A DNA stretch of 55,590 nt from Pseudomonadota bacterium (GCA_023436745.1 JAEZHZ010000162.1:1-55590); one strand, 5' to 3'. Positions 1 through 8,913 are shown, numbered from the stretch's first letter. A program made the numbers and translations. The notes: generated from the sequence alone by a model not told the origin.

Positions 1-1117
1 ATCCACCCGAGCCATGAACCTCCTTCACGACCAGTTCGTCGAGGTGCTCCAGAACGTATGCGAGGCTGTCCGCCTCAGCGCAGCGGTATGTCGGCACGTT
101 CTCCAGCATGGCCCTGCGGCCCGTGTAGAACTCGATGATCTCCGGCATGTAGGAGTAGATGGCCTTGTCGTCGGCGATCCCGGTACCCGGAGCGTTGGCA
201 ATGGTGATCCGCCCGGCGCGATAGACATCCATTATGCCCGCTACGCCGAGCGCCGAGTCTGGCCGGAAGGTCAGCGGATCAAGGAATGCGTCATCCACAC
301 GACGGTACAGAACATCGATCGGGCGGTAGCCACGGGTCGTCCGCATGGCGATGCGACCGTCCACAACCTTCAGGTCGCTCCCCTCCACCAGTTCCACGCC
401 CATCTGGTCGGCGAGAAAAGCGTGCTCGAAATAGGCAGAATTGTGCACACCGGGTGTCAGGACGGCGATAGTGGGCTTTTCCGTTTCCCGATCTGCCGGC
501 GCAACAGCAGCAAGCGACTGGCGGAGCAACTGCGGATAGTTCTCCACCGGGTGCACCTTGACCTGCTGGAACAGCTCCGGAAAGAGCTGCAGCATGGTCT
601 CGCGGTTCTCGAGCATGTACGAAACGCCAGAGGGCGTACGGGCATTGTCCTCCAGCACATAGAACTGGTTCTCCGCGGTCCGAACCAGATCGACGCCAAT
701 GATGTGGGTGTAGACGTTCCGAGGGGGACGAAAGCCGATCATCTCCGGCAGGAATGCTGCATTCTGGGTGATCAACTGCCTGGGGATCCGCCCTGCCCTG
801 ACGATCTCCTGGCGATGATAGATGTCATCAAGGAAGGCGTTGATGGCCATCACGCGCTGCTCGATGCCCTGCGACAGGTATCGCCACTCGCGCCCGGCTA
901 TGATCCGAGGGACGATATCAAAGGGGATCAGCCGCTCGGCTGCCGCCTCCTCGCCGTACACGGCGAAGGTGATGCCGGTTCGACGGAACACCCCCTCTGC
1001 GTCTCGCGCCTTCTTCTCCAGCGCCGCAGGAGTTTTCAGGTCCAGCCAGGATTTCACCGCTTCATACGGAGCCCGGACCTGGCCGTCTCCAGTTAACATC
1101 TCGTCGAAAGGCGGCAC
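1..1117 (-). CDS. Circularly permuted ATP-grasp type 2 protein (C-terminus beyond window)
   Basis: Reading the minus strand from a GTG at 1117 gives an uninterrupted frame of about 372 codons that runs off the left edge. The N-terminus (VPPFDEMLTGDG) and the blocks DIVPRIIAGREW, VLEDNARTPSGVSYMLENR, TPGVHNSAYFEH, DVLYRRVDDAFLDP and the closing VVKEVHGSGG are typical of the DUF404/DUF407 circularly permuted ATP-grasp family. I chose GTG 1117 because GGAGG lies six bases upstream; an ATG at 1099 is the alternative. In other genomes this family usually precedes an alpha-E (DUF403) protein and a transglutaminase-like protease, and is thought to make a peptide or amide bond on an unknown substrate. 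Those partners would lie left of the window. A flavoprotein gene lies 115 bp upstream on the same strand and may be co-transcribed. Confidence 0.88.
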   Translation of the reverse strand, partial: MPPFDEMLTGDGQVRAPYEAVKSWLDLKTPAALEKKARDAEGVFRRTGITFAVYGEEAAAERLIPFDIVPRIIAGREWRYLSQGIEQRVMAINAFLDDIYHRQEIVRAGRIPRQLITQNAAFLPEMIGFRPPRNVYTHIIGVDLVRTAENQFYVLEDNARTPSGVSYMLENRETMLQLFPELFQQVKVHPVENYPQLLRQSLAAVAPADRETEKPTIAVLTPGVHNSAYFEHAFLADQMGVELVEGSDLKVVDGRIAMRTTRGYRPIDVLYRRVDDAFLDPLTFRPDSALGVAGIMDVYRAGRITIANAPGTGIADDKAIYSYMPEIIEFYTGRRAMLENVPTYRCAEADSLAYVLEHLDELVVKEVHGSGG

Positions 1118-1231
1118 CCCGAGCCTCCAGCACTTTGACCAATAAGAGCGTCAAAACGGGAGGACCGCAAGTGATTGTGCAACCATTAGGCACATGGCGC
1201 CTATGCCGACGAAATGGGCAGAAGGGAAAGG

Positions 1232-2569
1232 CTAGCTCATGCGACCGAGCAGTCTCGTCGCGAGTTCGGCACACTGCACCCGAATGTCGGGCACCGCCTC
1301 GATCTCGAAAAACGCCCCGCGGGTCAACGGGCCAATGGCGAAGAGGCGTTCGGCCGGAACGCCGTCTGCAGAGATCACCTCGCAGGTCGTCGTCACGTCC
1401 AGACCGATGTGCAATCGGTCGGCGCGCGCGGCACCATCTGCGAGAAGGCGCCTTACGACTAGGTTGGATGAGTGCTCGACATCAACGCTGACGCCGCCGC
1501 AGTCATAGACGCGTGCTACCCTCAGTTCTTCGATGCTGGATGCACCCCTCCGCCTGATGGTCGCAACCGCGTCGCCACCTTCAGCACGAACGTCGAGGAA
1601 CTTGCCAGCGACGAGGGTTACCTGCCCCGAGGCGGATGCTGCCTGGAGTCGCTCGTGGAGCGCGGGCGGCAGCCGGTGCCGGTGGATGTTCCAGACTGGC
1701 CGCACGTGTTCAAGGAAGCGCTTGCGCGATACGTCCGACCACTCCTGCCAGATGCGCTGATTGAAGGGCCTCAGGGCATCCACAACACTGCGCCAGTCGC
1801 CGCCGCCGGCTATAACCGCGTCGACCGTCTCGCGGAACCAGCGCACGAAGTCCCCGACTTCGGCGCCGATTGGCACGTCCTTTGCGGCCAATTCCATCTT
1901 GTCGACCTTGCGGTGCGGGTGCGGCAACAGCCCGTGGCGCGACACAACAGTGACGGGCCCGCGGTGATCGGCCTGGGCGAGCTCAAGCCACGCGTCCACC
2001 ATGGACAGTCCCGAACCCAGGATCATCACAGGCACATCGGGCGGTAGCGGCGTATCGGCATCGGAGCCGACACGAACTGCAACACCCTTGCTGCGCGCGG
2101 GCTGTTCCTCGTGTCCGACGGCGAGCACAGCAACGTCAGCAGTCAGGCTCGCGCCGCCGGCGAGCGTAACCACCACACCTGCCTCGGTGTCGGCAACGCT
2201 GGTGCACGTGTCATGGACGACATGAAGCCGCCCGTTGGCGAGGAGATCGGACACCACGCCATCAAGGTATGTGCCGTAGTGACGGCGTGCCAGGAAGCCA
2301 AAGCGATCCACGTCTCCCGCAAGTCCGCTTTCGGAGACCCACCGCCAGAAGTGCTCCGGATCGTCGGCGTAGGCGCTCATGTTGATCGCCGGGACGTTCA
2401 GAACATGATCAAGCTGCCGGGCTGAGTACGCGACGCCCCGGCCGACTTCGTTTCGCTTCTCGATCAGGGTCACCTGGACGTCATGAGCCGGATCGCGCAA
2501 CAGGTGAGCCGCCAGCAACACGCCGCTGGCGCCGCCTCCTATGATGAGGACACTCAGGCCCTGGGTCAT
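1232..2569 (-). CDS. FAD/NAD(P)-binding oxidoreductase, COG4529/NAD_binding_9 type
   Basis: The product has about 445 residues. It opens with a Rossmann dinucleotide motif (LIIGGGASGVLLAAHLL), followed by the GRGVAYS and LNVPAINMSAYADDP blocks that mark the COG4529 family of putative flavin oxidoreductases. A second nucleotide-binding segment (VMILGSGLSMVDAWLEL) lies near residue 185, and the C-terminus has AIGPLTRGAFFEIEAVPDIRVQ, also typical of the family. The substrate is unknown. I start it at ATG 2569, where GGAG sits seven bases upstream; a GTG 21 bases earlier is possible. It is divergent from the acyl-CoA ligase gene and shares with it an intergenic region containing an FNR-like box. 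Confidence 0.85.
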   Translation of the reverse strand: MTQGLSVLIIGGGASGVLLAAHLLRDPAHDVQVTLIEKRNEVGRGVAYSARQLDHVLNVPAINMSAYADDPEHFWRWVSESGLAGDVDRFGFLARRHYGTYLDGVVSDLLANGRLHVVHDTCTSVADTEAGVVVTLAGGASLTADVAVLAVGHEEQPARSKGVAVRVGSDADTPLPPDVPVMILGSGLSMVDAWLELAQADHRGPVTVVSRHGLLPHPHRKVDKMELAAKDVPIGAEVGDFVRWFRETVDAVIAGGGDWRSVVDALRPFNQRIWQEWSDVSRKRFLEHVRPVWNIHRHRLPPALHERLQAASASGQVTLVAGKFLDVRAEGGDAVATIRRRGASSIEELRVARVYDCGGVSVDVEHSSNLVVRRLLADGAARADRLHIGLDVTTTCEVISADGVPAERLFAIGPLTRGAFFEIEAVPDIRVQCAELATRLLGRMS

Positions 2570-2894
2570 ACGCCGGCTCCGCTTACGCACCGAGCATCGT
2601 CATTTCTCTCGGACTTCACGATCTGCTCCCTGGGATGCGCGCGGTCAGCGATGGCGTAGCGGCCATCCTCGTCTTGAGCAGTGAGCATACGTTGGTGTCC
2701 AGATAACGGGCCAAGGGCGATGCTTATAGACCACCAAATGCACGGACAAGCGCGCGATAGGTCGCGCCGCGCATCGGCAGGTGCCGGAACTACCCTCCGC
2801 CTGTCCTCTTACTACCCCTGAAATACTCCTCGTTGATCGAAGTCAAAGCCGTGCGTTCTACCGGTGCTAGGGTGCATCAGCCAAGGGAGTGGAC
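2570..2894. other. Divergent intergenic region
   Basis: This 325-bp stretch separates the flavoprotein gene (minus) from the acyl-CoA ligase gene (plus). I see no convincing gene in it. Its one recognisable element is the FNR-like palindrome at 2833-2846, described separately. Confidence 0.6.
2833..2846 (+). promoter_or_regulatory. FNR/FixK-like operator TTGAT-CGAA-GTCAA
   Basis: The 14-bp site TTGATCGAAGTCAA matches the FNR/FixK consensus with one change in the right half. Its centre is about 55 bp before the ligase ATG at 2895. A class II site (centre near -41.5) would put the transcript start near 2881, just before the ribosome binding site, and a TGCTAG-like -10 element lies at about 2865-2870. 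Confidence 0.65.
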
Positions 2895-5567
2895 ATGACC
2901 ATCAGGAATCTTGGGCCGGCTTTCGTACCCCAATCAGTGGCACTGATCGGCGCGTCAGACCGTGACAAGTCGGTTGGCAGGATTGTGCTGCGGAACGTCA
3001 TCGACGGCGGATTTCAGGGCCCCATCTACCCGGTGAACCCGAAGTACCAGGAGCTGTTCGGCCTCCCCTGCTACTCTACGGTCACCGACATTCCCGAAGT
3101 GCCTGACCTTGCAGTGATCATGACACCGCCGCAGACAGTTCCAGGCCTGGTGGCGGAACTCGGGGCAAAGGGGACCCGCACTGCAGTAGTGCTGACTGCG
3201 GGGCTCAACAACAGCAACGGCCTGCGCCAGGCGCTGCTGGATGCGGCGCGCCCGCACCTGCTTCGTGTTATCGGCCCCAACACTATCGGCGTGCTGGCGC
3301 CTCACCAGCATTTGAACGCCAGTTTTGCGCACATGGGCGCCGCGGCCGGGGGGCTGGCACTGCTGTCGCAATCCGGCGCCATCGTGTCCTCAGTAATGGA
3401 CTGGGCGGCCGCGGAGGGCATCGGCTTCTCCCACATCCTGTCGCTCGGAGACATGGCGGACGTCGACGTGGGCGACTGCCTCGACATGGTGGCCGCGGAC
3501 GGCAAGACACGCGCCATCCTGCTGTATCTCGAGTCCATCCCGGAACCTCGCAAGTTCCTCTCGGCCGCCCGCGCAGCGGCCCGGCTGAAGCCGGTCATCG
3601 CCGTAAAGCCCGGCCGGCATGCGGAGGCGGCGCAGGCGGCTGCCACCCACACCGGCGCACTGGCAGGAGCGGATCGGGTGATTGACGCTGCCCTGCGTCG
3701 GGCTGGCATCATTCGCGTGAACGACCTCGAGGATCTCTTCACGGCGGCGGAGATCACGTCCCGCTTCCCACCGATGCAGTCGGCCAGGATGGCGATCGTC
3801 ACCAATGGCGGCGGCGCAGGCGTGCTCGCGGTCGACCACATCCTGGATCAGCAGGCGAAGCTTGCAACGCTTTCGTCCGAGACGATCAACCAGCTGGATG
3901 CCACCCTTCCGCAAACCTGGTCCCGCGCCAACCCCATCGACATCATCGGTGATGCGCCACCCGAGCGCTACAGGGCGGCGGTTCGGGCCGCGGCGGCCGA
4001 CCCGAACGCCGACGCGGTGTTGGTGATGAACTGTCCCACAGGTCTGGCCTCGCCAGTCGAGGCCGCGCGGGCCGTAGCCGACGAAGCGCGCGGCGGCACG
4101 ATCGGCGGCAAACCGATCCTGACGTGCTGGCTCGGCCAGGCGGCCGCGGCGGAAGCGCGTCAGGAATTGACCGGCGCAGGTATCGCGAGCTTCGACACGC
4201 CTGCCGGCGCTGCCGAAGCAGTTGGCATGCTGACGCGCTGGTCCCGAGCGCAGATGGCCCTGCAGCAGGTGCCAGAGAGCGAGTCACAACCGCGGTTCCA
4301 CCAACATATCGCACAGGCCATACTTGATCAGGTCGCCGCCGAAGGGCGAACCTTGCTGACCGAACCAGAGTCCAAGTCCCTGTTGCGCGCCTATGGGATC
4401 GGAGCGCCGGAGACCGTGGTCGCGCATACGAGCGATGAGGTGGGGGATGTCGCCGCCCGCATGCTGGAGACCAACCGCTCTCTCGTAGTCAAGCTCTACT
4501 CTCGTCAGATCAGCCACAAGTCCGACGTGGGAGGCGTAGTTCTCAACCTGCGCTCGGCGGAGGATGCACGCGCAGCAGCAGCCCGCATAACCGAACGCGT
4601 GGTGCAACAGTATGGCCCCGACGCCGTCGAGGGGTTCGCGGTACAGCCGATGATCTCGCGCCCTCTGGCTCAGGAACTGATCGCAGGACTGAGCGTGGAC
4701 CCCATATTCGGGCCGGTGCTGCTGTTCGGCGCCGGCGGAACGGCGGTGGAAGTGGTGGACGACACCTCGACGGAGTTGCTCCCTCTCGACGAACCGCTGG
4801 CACAACAGCTGATTGGCCGCACCAGAATTGCCCGACTCCTGGCCGGTTATCGTGACCGACCACCGGCCGACCTGCAGGCCATCGGCAACGTCCTCACGGG
4901 GCTTTCGCAACTGGCGATCGACTTTCCTGCCATACAGGGTGCAGACATCAATCCACTGCTCGCCGATGCCGAGGGCGCCATCGCCCTCGACGCGCGCATT
5001 GAAATCGATCCGGCGCGGGTCGCCGAGCAGGGCCCCCGGAGCGACCTTGCCATTCGCCCCTATCCTTCAGGCTGGGAGCAGGACCTGGACCTAGGGGGCC
5101 GGCAGTTGCAGATCCGCCCCATCCGCCCCGTAGATGCCCGGCTCTACCCCAGGTTTCTTGAACGGGTCACCGAGACGGACCTCTACATGCGGTTCCGCGA
5201 ACGCTTCCAGACCCTGCCCAACGAGTTGCTGATCCGCCTGACTCAACTGGACTACGATCGGGACATCGCCTTCGTGGCGCTGGAGGAGGCCGGTGACCTT
5301 GCGGGTATCGCCCGGTACGCAGCGGACCCGGACGGCGTACATGCCGAGTTCGGGCTGCTTGTGCGCAGCGACCTGAAGCATATGGGGATCGGCCGGGCCT
5401 TGATGGAGCAACTGCTGGCCTACGCCCGGGCTCACGGCGTCGGTGAACTGTTCGGCATCACACTGCGGGAGAACACCGCCATGCTGACTTTCGCGGAGCG
5501 GCTCGGGTTCGCTACGGCCGTCGATCACGACGATCCCGCCGTAATACGGGTAAGCCGTGCTCCCTGA
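2895..5567 (+). CDS. ADP-forming acyl-CoA (acetate-CoA) ligase fused to GNAT acetyltransferase
   Basis: The 890-residue protein has the Acd/Pat layout: a CoA-binding domain (about 1-130, GASDRDKSVGR), a succinyl-CoA-ligase-like domain (about 150-300), an ATP-grasp domain (about 480-700, with KLYSRQISHKSDVGGV), and a C-terminal GNAT domain (about 725-885, GLLVRSDLKHMGIGRALME). The family either makes acetate and ATP from acetyl-CoA or acts as a protein lysine acetyltransferase (Pat). The THTGALAG motif keeps the histidine (about residue 252) that carries the phosphate in active ADP-forming ligases. An energy-conserving ligase is therefore possible as well as, or instead of, signalling acetylation. 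The start is ATG 2895 with GGGAG five bases upstream. An SDR gene follows after 30 bp, and an FNR-like box precedes it. Confidence 0.9.
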   Translation: MTIRNLGPAFVPQSVALIGASDRDKSVGRIVLRNVIDGGFQGPIYPVNPKYQELFGLPCYSTVTDIPEVPDLAVIMTPPQTVPGLVAELGAKGTRTAVVLTAGLNNSNGLRQALLDAARPHLLRVIGPNTIGVLAPHQHLNASFAHMGAAAGGLALLSQSGAIVSSVMDWAAAEGIGFSHILSLGDMADVDVGDCLDMVAADGKTRAILLYLESIPEPRKFLSAARAAARLKPVIAVKPGRHAEAAQAAATHTGALAGADRVIDAALRRAGIIRVNDLEDLFTAAEITSRFPPMQSARMAIVTNGGGAGVLAVDHILDQQAKLATLSSETINQLDATLPQTWSRANPIDIIGDAPPERYRAAVRAAAADPNADAVLVMNCPTGLASPVEAARAVADEARGGTIGGKPILTCWLGQAAAAEARQELTGAGIASFDTPAGAAEAVGMLTRWSRAQMALQQVPESESQPRFHQHIAQAILDQVAAEGRTLLTEPESKSLLRAYGIGAPETVVAHTSDEVGDVAARMLETNRSLVVKLYSRQISHKSDVGGVVLNLRSAEDARAAAARITERVVQQYGPDAVEGFAVQPMISRPLAQELIAGLSVDPIFGPVLLFGAGGTAVEVVDDTSTELLPLDEPLAQQLIGRTRIARLLAGYRDRPPADLQAIGNVLTGLSQLAIDFPAIQGADINPLLADAEGAIALDARIEIDPARVAEQGPRSDLAIRPYPSGWEQDLDLGGRQLQIRPIRPVDARLYPRFLERVTETDLYMRFRERFQTLPNELLIRLTQLDYDRDIAFVALEEAGDLAGIARYAADPDGVHAEFGLLVRSDLKHMGIGRALMEQLLAYARAHGVGELFGITLRENTAMLTFAERLGFATAVDHDDPAVIRVSRAP

Positions 5568-5597
5568 CAGCTGCCGAGACACCTGAAGGAGAAGACC

Positions 5598-6353
5598 ATG
5601 CGCGTGGAAGACAAGGTTGCAGTCATTACCGGGGCGGGTTCGGGCATTGGCCTTGCCACTGCCCGCCTGTTCATCGAACAGGGTGCCAAGGTGATAGCCG
5701 CCGACTGGAACGAACAAGCGGTCGTCAGCGCTGCGGAACAGATCGGCGGCAGCATCGTGCCCGTAAGGGCGAATGTAGCCGAGGAGGCAGATTGCGTTCG
5801 GATGGTCGACCGCGCAATCAGCGACTTCGGTCGTATCGACGTCCTTGTGAACAACGCCGGCGTGATGGATCTCTTCCAGTCGGTGGCAGACATGGAGAAC
5901 GAGATGTGGCGGCGCTGCATGAGCGTAAACGTGGACGGGCCCATGTACGCGATGCGCCGGGCTGTGCCGTACATGCTGGCGCAGGGCCACGGATCGATCA
6001 TCAACATCGCCTCGGCGGCGGCACTCGGGGGTGGCGCGGCCGGAGCGGCCTACACGGCTTCCAAGTATGCCGTGGTCGGCCTCACCATGAGCACGGCCTA
6101 CCAGTACGCGCGGCTCGGCCTGCGCTGCAACGCGCTCGCAGTCGGAGGCGTGAACACCAATATCATGGGCAGCGTTGCCGGCCGACCGGTCGACAATGCG
6201 GCGCTGGCCCGCATCGGCGCATACCACGCCAGTTCTCCAGGCATGCTCGAGCCCATCGACATAGCCAACACCATACTGTTCCTCGCCTCCGACGAGTCAC
6301 GCCATCTGAATGGGGCACTGATACCTGTCGATATGGGCTGGAGCGCCGCGTAG
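5598..6353 (+). CDS. Short-chain dehydrogenase/reductase (SDR)
   Basis: This is a 251-residue classical SDR. The cofactor motif TGAGSGIG lies at residues 11-18, the structural NNAG motif near residue 88, the catalytic serine in INIASAAALGG, and the YxxxK pair in AYTASKYAVVGL. The C-terminal HLNGALIPVDMGW is typical. An aspartate after the second beta strand (IAADW) suggests NAD(H) rather than NADP(H). The substrate cannot be read from the sequence. It starts at ATG with GGAGA upstream, 30 bp after the ligase/GNAT stop, so it is very probably the second gene of that operon. Confidence 0.88.
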   Translation: MRVEDKVAVITGAGSGIGLATARLFIEQGAKVIAADWNEQAVVSAAEQIGGSIVPVRANVAEEADCVRMVDRAISDFGRIDVLVNNAGVMDLFQSVADMENEMWRRCMSVNVDGPMYAMRRAVPYMLAQGHGSIINIASAAALGGGAAGAAYTASKYAVVGLTMSTAYQYARLGLRCNALAVGGVNTNIMGSVAGRPVDNAALARIGAYHASSPGMLEPIDIANTILFLASDESRHLNGALIPVDMGWSAA

Positions 6354-6400
6354 CTGAGTTCTTGCCGCTCAAGCAAGCCGTCCCGAAAGGCGGCTGAAAG

Positions 6401-6414
6401 TTGACGGAAGGCAA
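6401..6414 (+). promoter_or_regulatory. Weak FNR-like site TTGAC-GGAA-GGCAA
   Basis: TTGACGGAAGGCAA has one mismatch to the palindrome found elsewhere in the region. A class II geometry would place a -10 element (TACGTT, about 6435-6440) and a transcript start about 50 bp before the GTG of the universal stress protein gene at 6499. It is supported mainly by analogy to the better sites. Confidence 0.4.
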
Positions 6415-6498
6415 CACGTCCCGGATCACCGAAGGTACGTTTCAGGGAGCGAATTCTCCGGCGGATGGTCGGAGCATGAGCAGATCCCGGAGGCGAAC

Positions 6499-7320
6499 GT
6501 GATCAAGGACATCGTTGTGCATCTTACCGGCTCCGAAGAGGACGAGAAGCGCCTCGCCTGTGCGGAGTTGATCAGCGAGCGCTTCGAGGCGCACCTTCGC
6601 GGCCTTTACGTCTACGTCATGCCGGAACTCATGGGGTCGGACCCTGTCCTGATGGCGGGTGTTCCGGCGATGACCCTGTTCTACGAGGAGGCATCGTCCC
6701 GGGCAGAAGAGGGACTGAAGCGGCTGAAGGAGCGGTTCAAGCTTCTGCTGATGCCGCACGACGTGCAACAACTCGACGTCTTCGCCGGCACGGCGGGAGA
6801 GACGCTCGCCCTCAAGGCCCGAACGGCGGACATCTTCGTCGCTACCCGCCCATATGGAGACCCGGCAGACGAACTGCATGTGGAAATCTCCGTACTGTTC
6901 AACTCCGGCAGGTCCTGCCTGTTCGTTCCACCAGGTCGGGCCCCTGCAAAGTGGTTCGGCACCATCATGGTGGCATGGAACGGCAGCCGGGAGTCCGCTC
7001 GCGCGCTTGCGGAAGCCATGCCGTTCCTGAAGCTTGCGACGACCGTCTCCGTGGTGACAGTCGTCGAACAAGGCGATGATGCCAAGAAGTCCGATATCGC
7101 GCGGCACCTGAGCAGGCACGGTGTTTCCGTCGTGCTGCAGGATGTGACCGCTGGAGCCGAGGGAGCGGGCCCTGCCCTGCTGGCGGAGGCCAGCAGGCTC
7201 GGAGCGGACATGCTGGTGATGGGTGGTTATGGCCACTCCCGTTTCCGTGAGTGGGTGCTCGGCGGAACGACCCGGTATGTTTTGGAAACCGCAGACATTC
7301 CGGTGCTCATGGCTCGTTGA
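6499..7320 (+). CDS. Universal stress protein, tandem UspA domains
   Basis: The 273-residue protein has two Usp folds. The N-terminal copy (about 1-145) is diverged. The C-terminal copy (about 153-273) keeps VAWNGSRESARAL and the nucleotide-binding loop GGYGHSRFREWVLGGTT. Tandem Usp proteins are commonly induced during growth arrest and low oxygen, and the intact loop suggests that at least the second domain binds ATP. I use the GTG start at 6499 because GGAGG lies five bases upstream. It is probably transcribed alone from the weak FNR-like site at 6401, and it converges on the helical-protein gene at 7399. Confidence 0.9.
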   Translation: MIKDIVVHLTGSEEDEKRLACAELISERFEAHLRGLYVYVMPELMGSDPVLMAGVPAMTLFYEEASSRAEEGLKRLKERFKLLLMPHDVQQLDVFAGTAGETLALKARTADIFVATRPYGDPADELHVEISVLFNSGRSCLFVPPGRAPAKWFGTIMVAWNGSRESARALAEAMPFLKLATTVSVVTVVEQGDDAKKSDIARHLSRHGVSVVLQDVTAGAEGAGPALLAEASRLGADMLVMGGYGHSRFREWVLGGTTRYVLETADIPVLMAR

Positions 7321-7354
7321 GGAACGCAGCTTGCACTGTCTGACCCAACTGCGA

Positions 7355-7383
7355 TGCGAGGTACGCGGGCCGCGAACCTCGCA
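7355..7383. terminator. Bidirectional hairpin between convergent genes
   Basis: TGCGAGGT at 7355-7362 pairs with ACCTCGCA at 7376-7383, with a further GCGG/CCGC pairing inside the loop. It lies between the stops of the convergent usp and helical-protein genes, where a shared terminator is expected. It has no run of T, so its efficiency is uncertain. Confidence 0.5.
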
Positions 7384-7398
7384 CTGCTTGCAGCCGGC

Positions 7399-8148
7399 CT
7401 AGTTGCCTTCCAGCTTCTGCTGAAAAGCTTCCCGGGCGTCACCAAGCCCCTGAACCATTGTCTGCCACCCTGCGTCGGTGGCTTCACCCAAATTCTCAAG
7501 GCGTTCGCGATCCCGCTTCAACCAATCACGGAGTTCGCCCTGCCGCTTCTCGATCTCCGATCTTGCGCCCGCTGCAGCGTTGCGCGCCGAACGACCAAGC
7601 TGGTCGATCTCTCGCTCGAACGCCTCTTCCTGAGCATCCAGGCGGGCCTCGAAGACCTCCCGGCGCAGTTCCAGGTCGGCCCCGACGGCATCGAAGTACT
7701 CCTGGGTACCGGTTTCGAACGCCAGCCAGCCGTTCCGGATGTCGTTCTCCCACCGGGCCGTCTGCTCACTTGTCCACTGTGCGGCTCTGGAGCCCATCTC
7801 ATCGACGGACTGCTGGAAGGAGTCCCGCGTTTCCCGGAGCTTGTCGAGCGCTTCGTCAGCCTTTGCCTTTGCATCGCCCTGAAGGTCCCTCGCCTCGTCC
7901 TCCATCTCGGCGATTGCGGCATCCATCTCCTGAAGCTGGACCTGAGCCCATTCCACCGCCCTGCGCGCGGCGCCTGGCCTGACGTCATCCGACGAGGCGG
8001 GGCTGCTCTCGGCGGGTGCCGGGGTGGCAGACGGAGCGGGAGCCTCGGCGGGCGCCGGGGCCTGAGACTGCGCAAAGGACAGCGTCGGTGCCGCAATCAA
8101 GCCGGTGACGACGACAATGAGGGGAGCGTAAGGCTTGACCTTGAACAT
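7399..8148 (-). CDS. Exported helical (phasin/apolipoprotein-like) protein
   Basis: This 249-residue protein has a clear Sec signal peptide (about 1-26, ending LSFAQ) and then a Pro/Ala-rich linker (about 27-60). The rest is charged and almost wholly helical, with heptad-like repeats (for example LDKLRETRDSFQQSVDEMG), and has no cysteine. It aligns with the cytosolic product of the gene just upstream: its AQVQLQEMD segment matches KQKLSELD, and its GWLAFETGTQEYFDAV segment matches AGLAFQAFVSAAS. The two therefore look like paralogues, one exported and one not. I do not recognise a named family; long amphipathic helices suggest binding to lipid, polymer or envelope surfaces. The gap between the two genes is 64 bp, so an operon is likely. 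Confidence 0.75.
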   Translation of the reverse strand: MFKVKPYAPLIVVVTGLIAAPTLSFAQSQAPAPAEAPAPSATPAPAESSPASSDDVRPGAARRAVEWAQVQLQEMDAAIAEMEDEARDLQGDAKAKADEALDKLRETRDSFQQSVDEMGSRAAQWTSEQTARWENDIRNGWLAFETGTQEYFDAVGADLELRREVFEARLDAQEEAFEREIDQLGRSARNAAAGARSEIEKRQGELRDWLKRDRERLENLGEATDAGWQTMVQGLGDAREAFQQKLEGN

Positions 8149-8212
8149 CGCGATTATTCCCGTACTTGGTGGACGATCTGTTTGGCGAACTCACCCGGAG
8201 CGGTGACACACA

Positions 8213-8821
8213 TCAGCGGGCATCCGGCCCCTTCTGGCCGGTGGTGGCATAGGCGTCCCTCAGGGCTCGGCGGAAGACTTCCCAAGCCTCCGTACCGGCA
8301 CTCGAGATGGCGCCTGCAATTGCTTCCAGGCGCTGAGCTTCATCCGAGAGCCGGTCCATCGCGTCCTGAAAGTCGGCGCGCGCGTTCTCGGCTGCCTCGG
8401 TGTTTCCGGCTCCTGACTGGTCGAGCCAAAGATCAAGCGCCCGGCGCTCGGCGCGGGCACGGGATTCTATTGCCTTGCGCATGAAGTTCTCGTCGGCTGA
8501 CGCCGCCGAAACGAACGCCTGGAAGGCCAGACCGGCCTCAACCCACTCCCGCTCGATGTCCGCCCGCGCCTTCTCCGCAGCCTTTCGCGACTTTGCTGCG
8601 CCGCTAGCGGCTGCGTCCAAGGCGTCGGCCTCGGCATGCTGGACATGGTCTCTGAACGCGTCGCGCGATGCCCGTATCCGATTGATGTACTGGTCCGCTT
8701 CGAGGCGCGTCGCTGCGTTCATTTTCTTTGCGGCATGCTGAAGTTCAACCAGCAGTGCATCAAGTTCGCTCAACTTCTGCTTGCTCCAGACAGTGCTTTG
8801 CGGTGCGGAACCTGAGCTCAT
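8213..8821 (-). CDS. Cytosolic helical, phasin-like protein
   Basis: About 202 residues, with no signal peptide or membrane segment. It is rich in Ala, Glu, Arg and Lys and predicted almost entirely helical. The composition resembles phasins, which coat polyhydroxyalkanoate granules, but no PHA synthase is present in the window, so the assignment is loose. It is paralogous to the exported protein encoded downstream. I prefer ATG 8821, which follows an AGGCGAGG stretch; an in-frame ATG at 8842 would add seven residues. An FNR-like box is centred about 85 bp upstream, with a TAGGTT-like -10 element at the expected distance. Confidence 0.7.
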   Translation of the reverse strand: MSSGSAPQSTVWSKQKLSELDALLVELQHAAKKMNAATRLEADQYINRIRASRDAFRDHVQHAEADALDAAASGAAKSRKAAEKARADIEREWVEAGLAFQAFVSAASADENFMRKAIESRARAERRALDLWLDQSGAGNTEAAENARADFQDAMDRLSDEAQRLEAIAGAISSAGTEAWEVFRRALRDAYATTGQKGPDAR

Positions 8822-8899
8822 GGCCTCGCCTTTCAGTGGCATTGCTGGAAGCTGGTGCCAAAGACTTAGGGCAACCTACACCCCCGCCCGCACCCTCTC

Positions 8900-8913
8900 T
8901 TGAGCAAAGTCAA
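8900..8913 (-). promoter_or_regulatory. FNR-like operator TTGAG-CAAA-GTCAA
   Basis: The plus-strand site TTGAGCAAAGTCAA lies between the phasin-like gene (minus, start 8821) and the AspT-family gene (plus, start 9050). On the minus strand a TGTAGGTT element follows about 20 bases later, which fits a class II promoter for the phasin-like pair with a leader of about 44 nt. Confidence 0.6.

Noticed and set aside
14..1096. A 360-codon plus-strand open frame at the left edge
   Set aside because: It is antisense to the circularly permuted ATP-grasp gene, whose motifs are clear on the minus strand.
1135..1154. TTGAC-N10-GTCAA upstream of the ATP-grasp gene
   Set aside because: The spacer is ten bases, not four, so it does not fit an FNR-type dimer site.
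5091..6227. A 378-codon minus-strand open frame over the ligase/SDR junction
   Set aside because: It crosses two well-supported plus-strand genes and has no domain.
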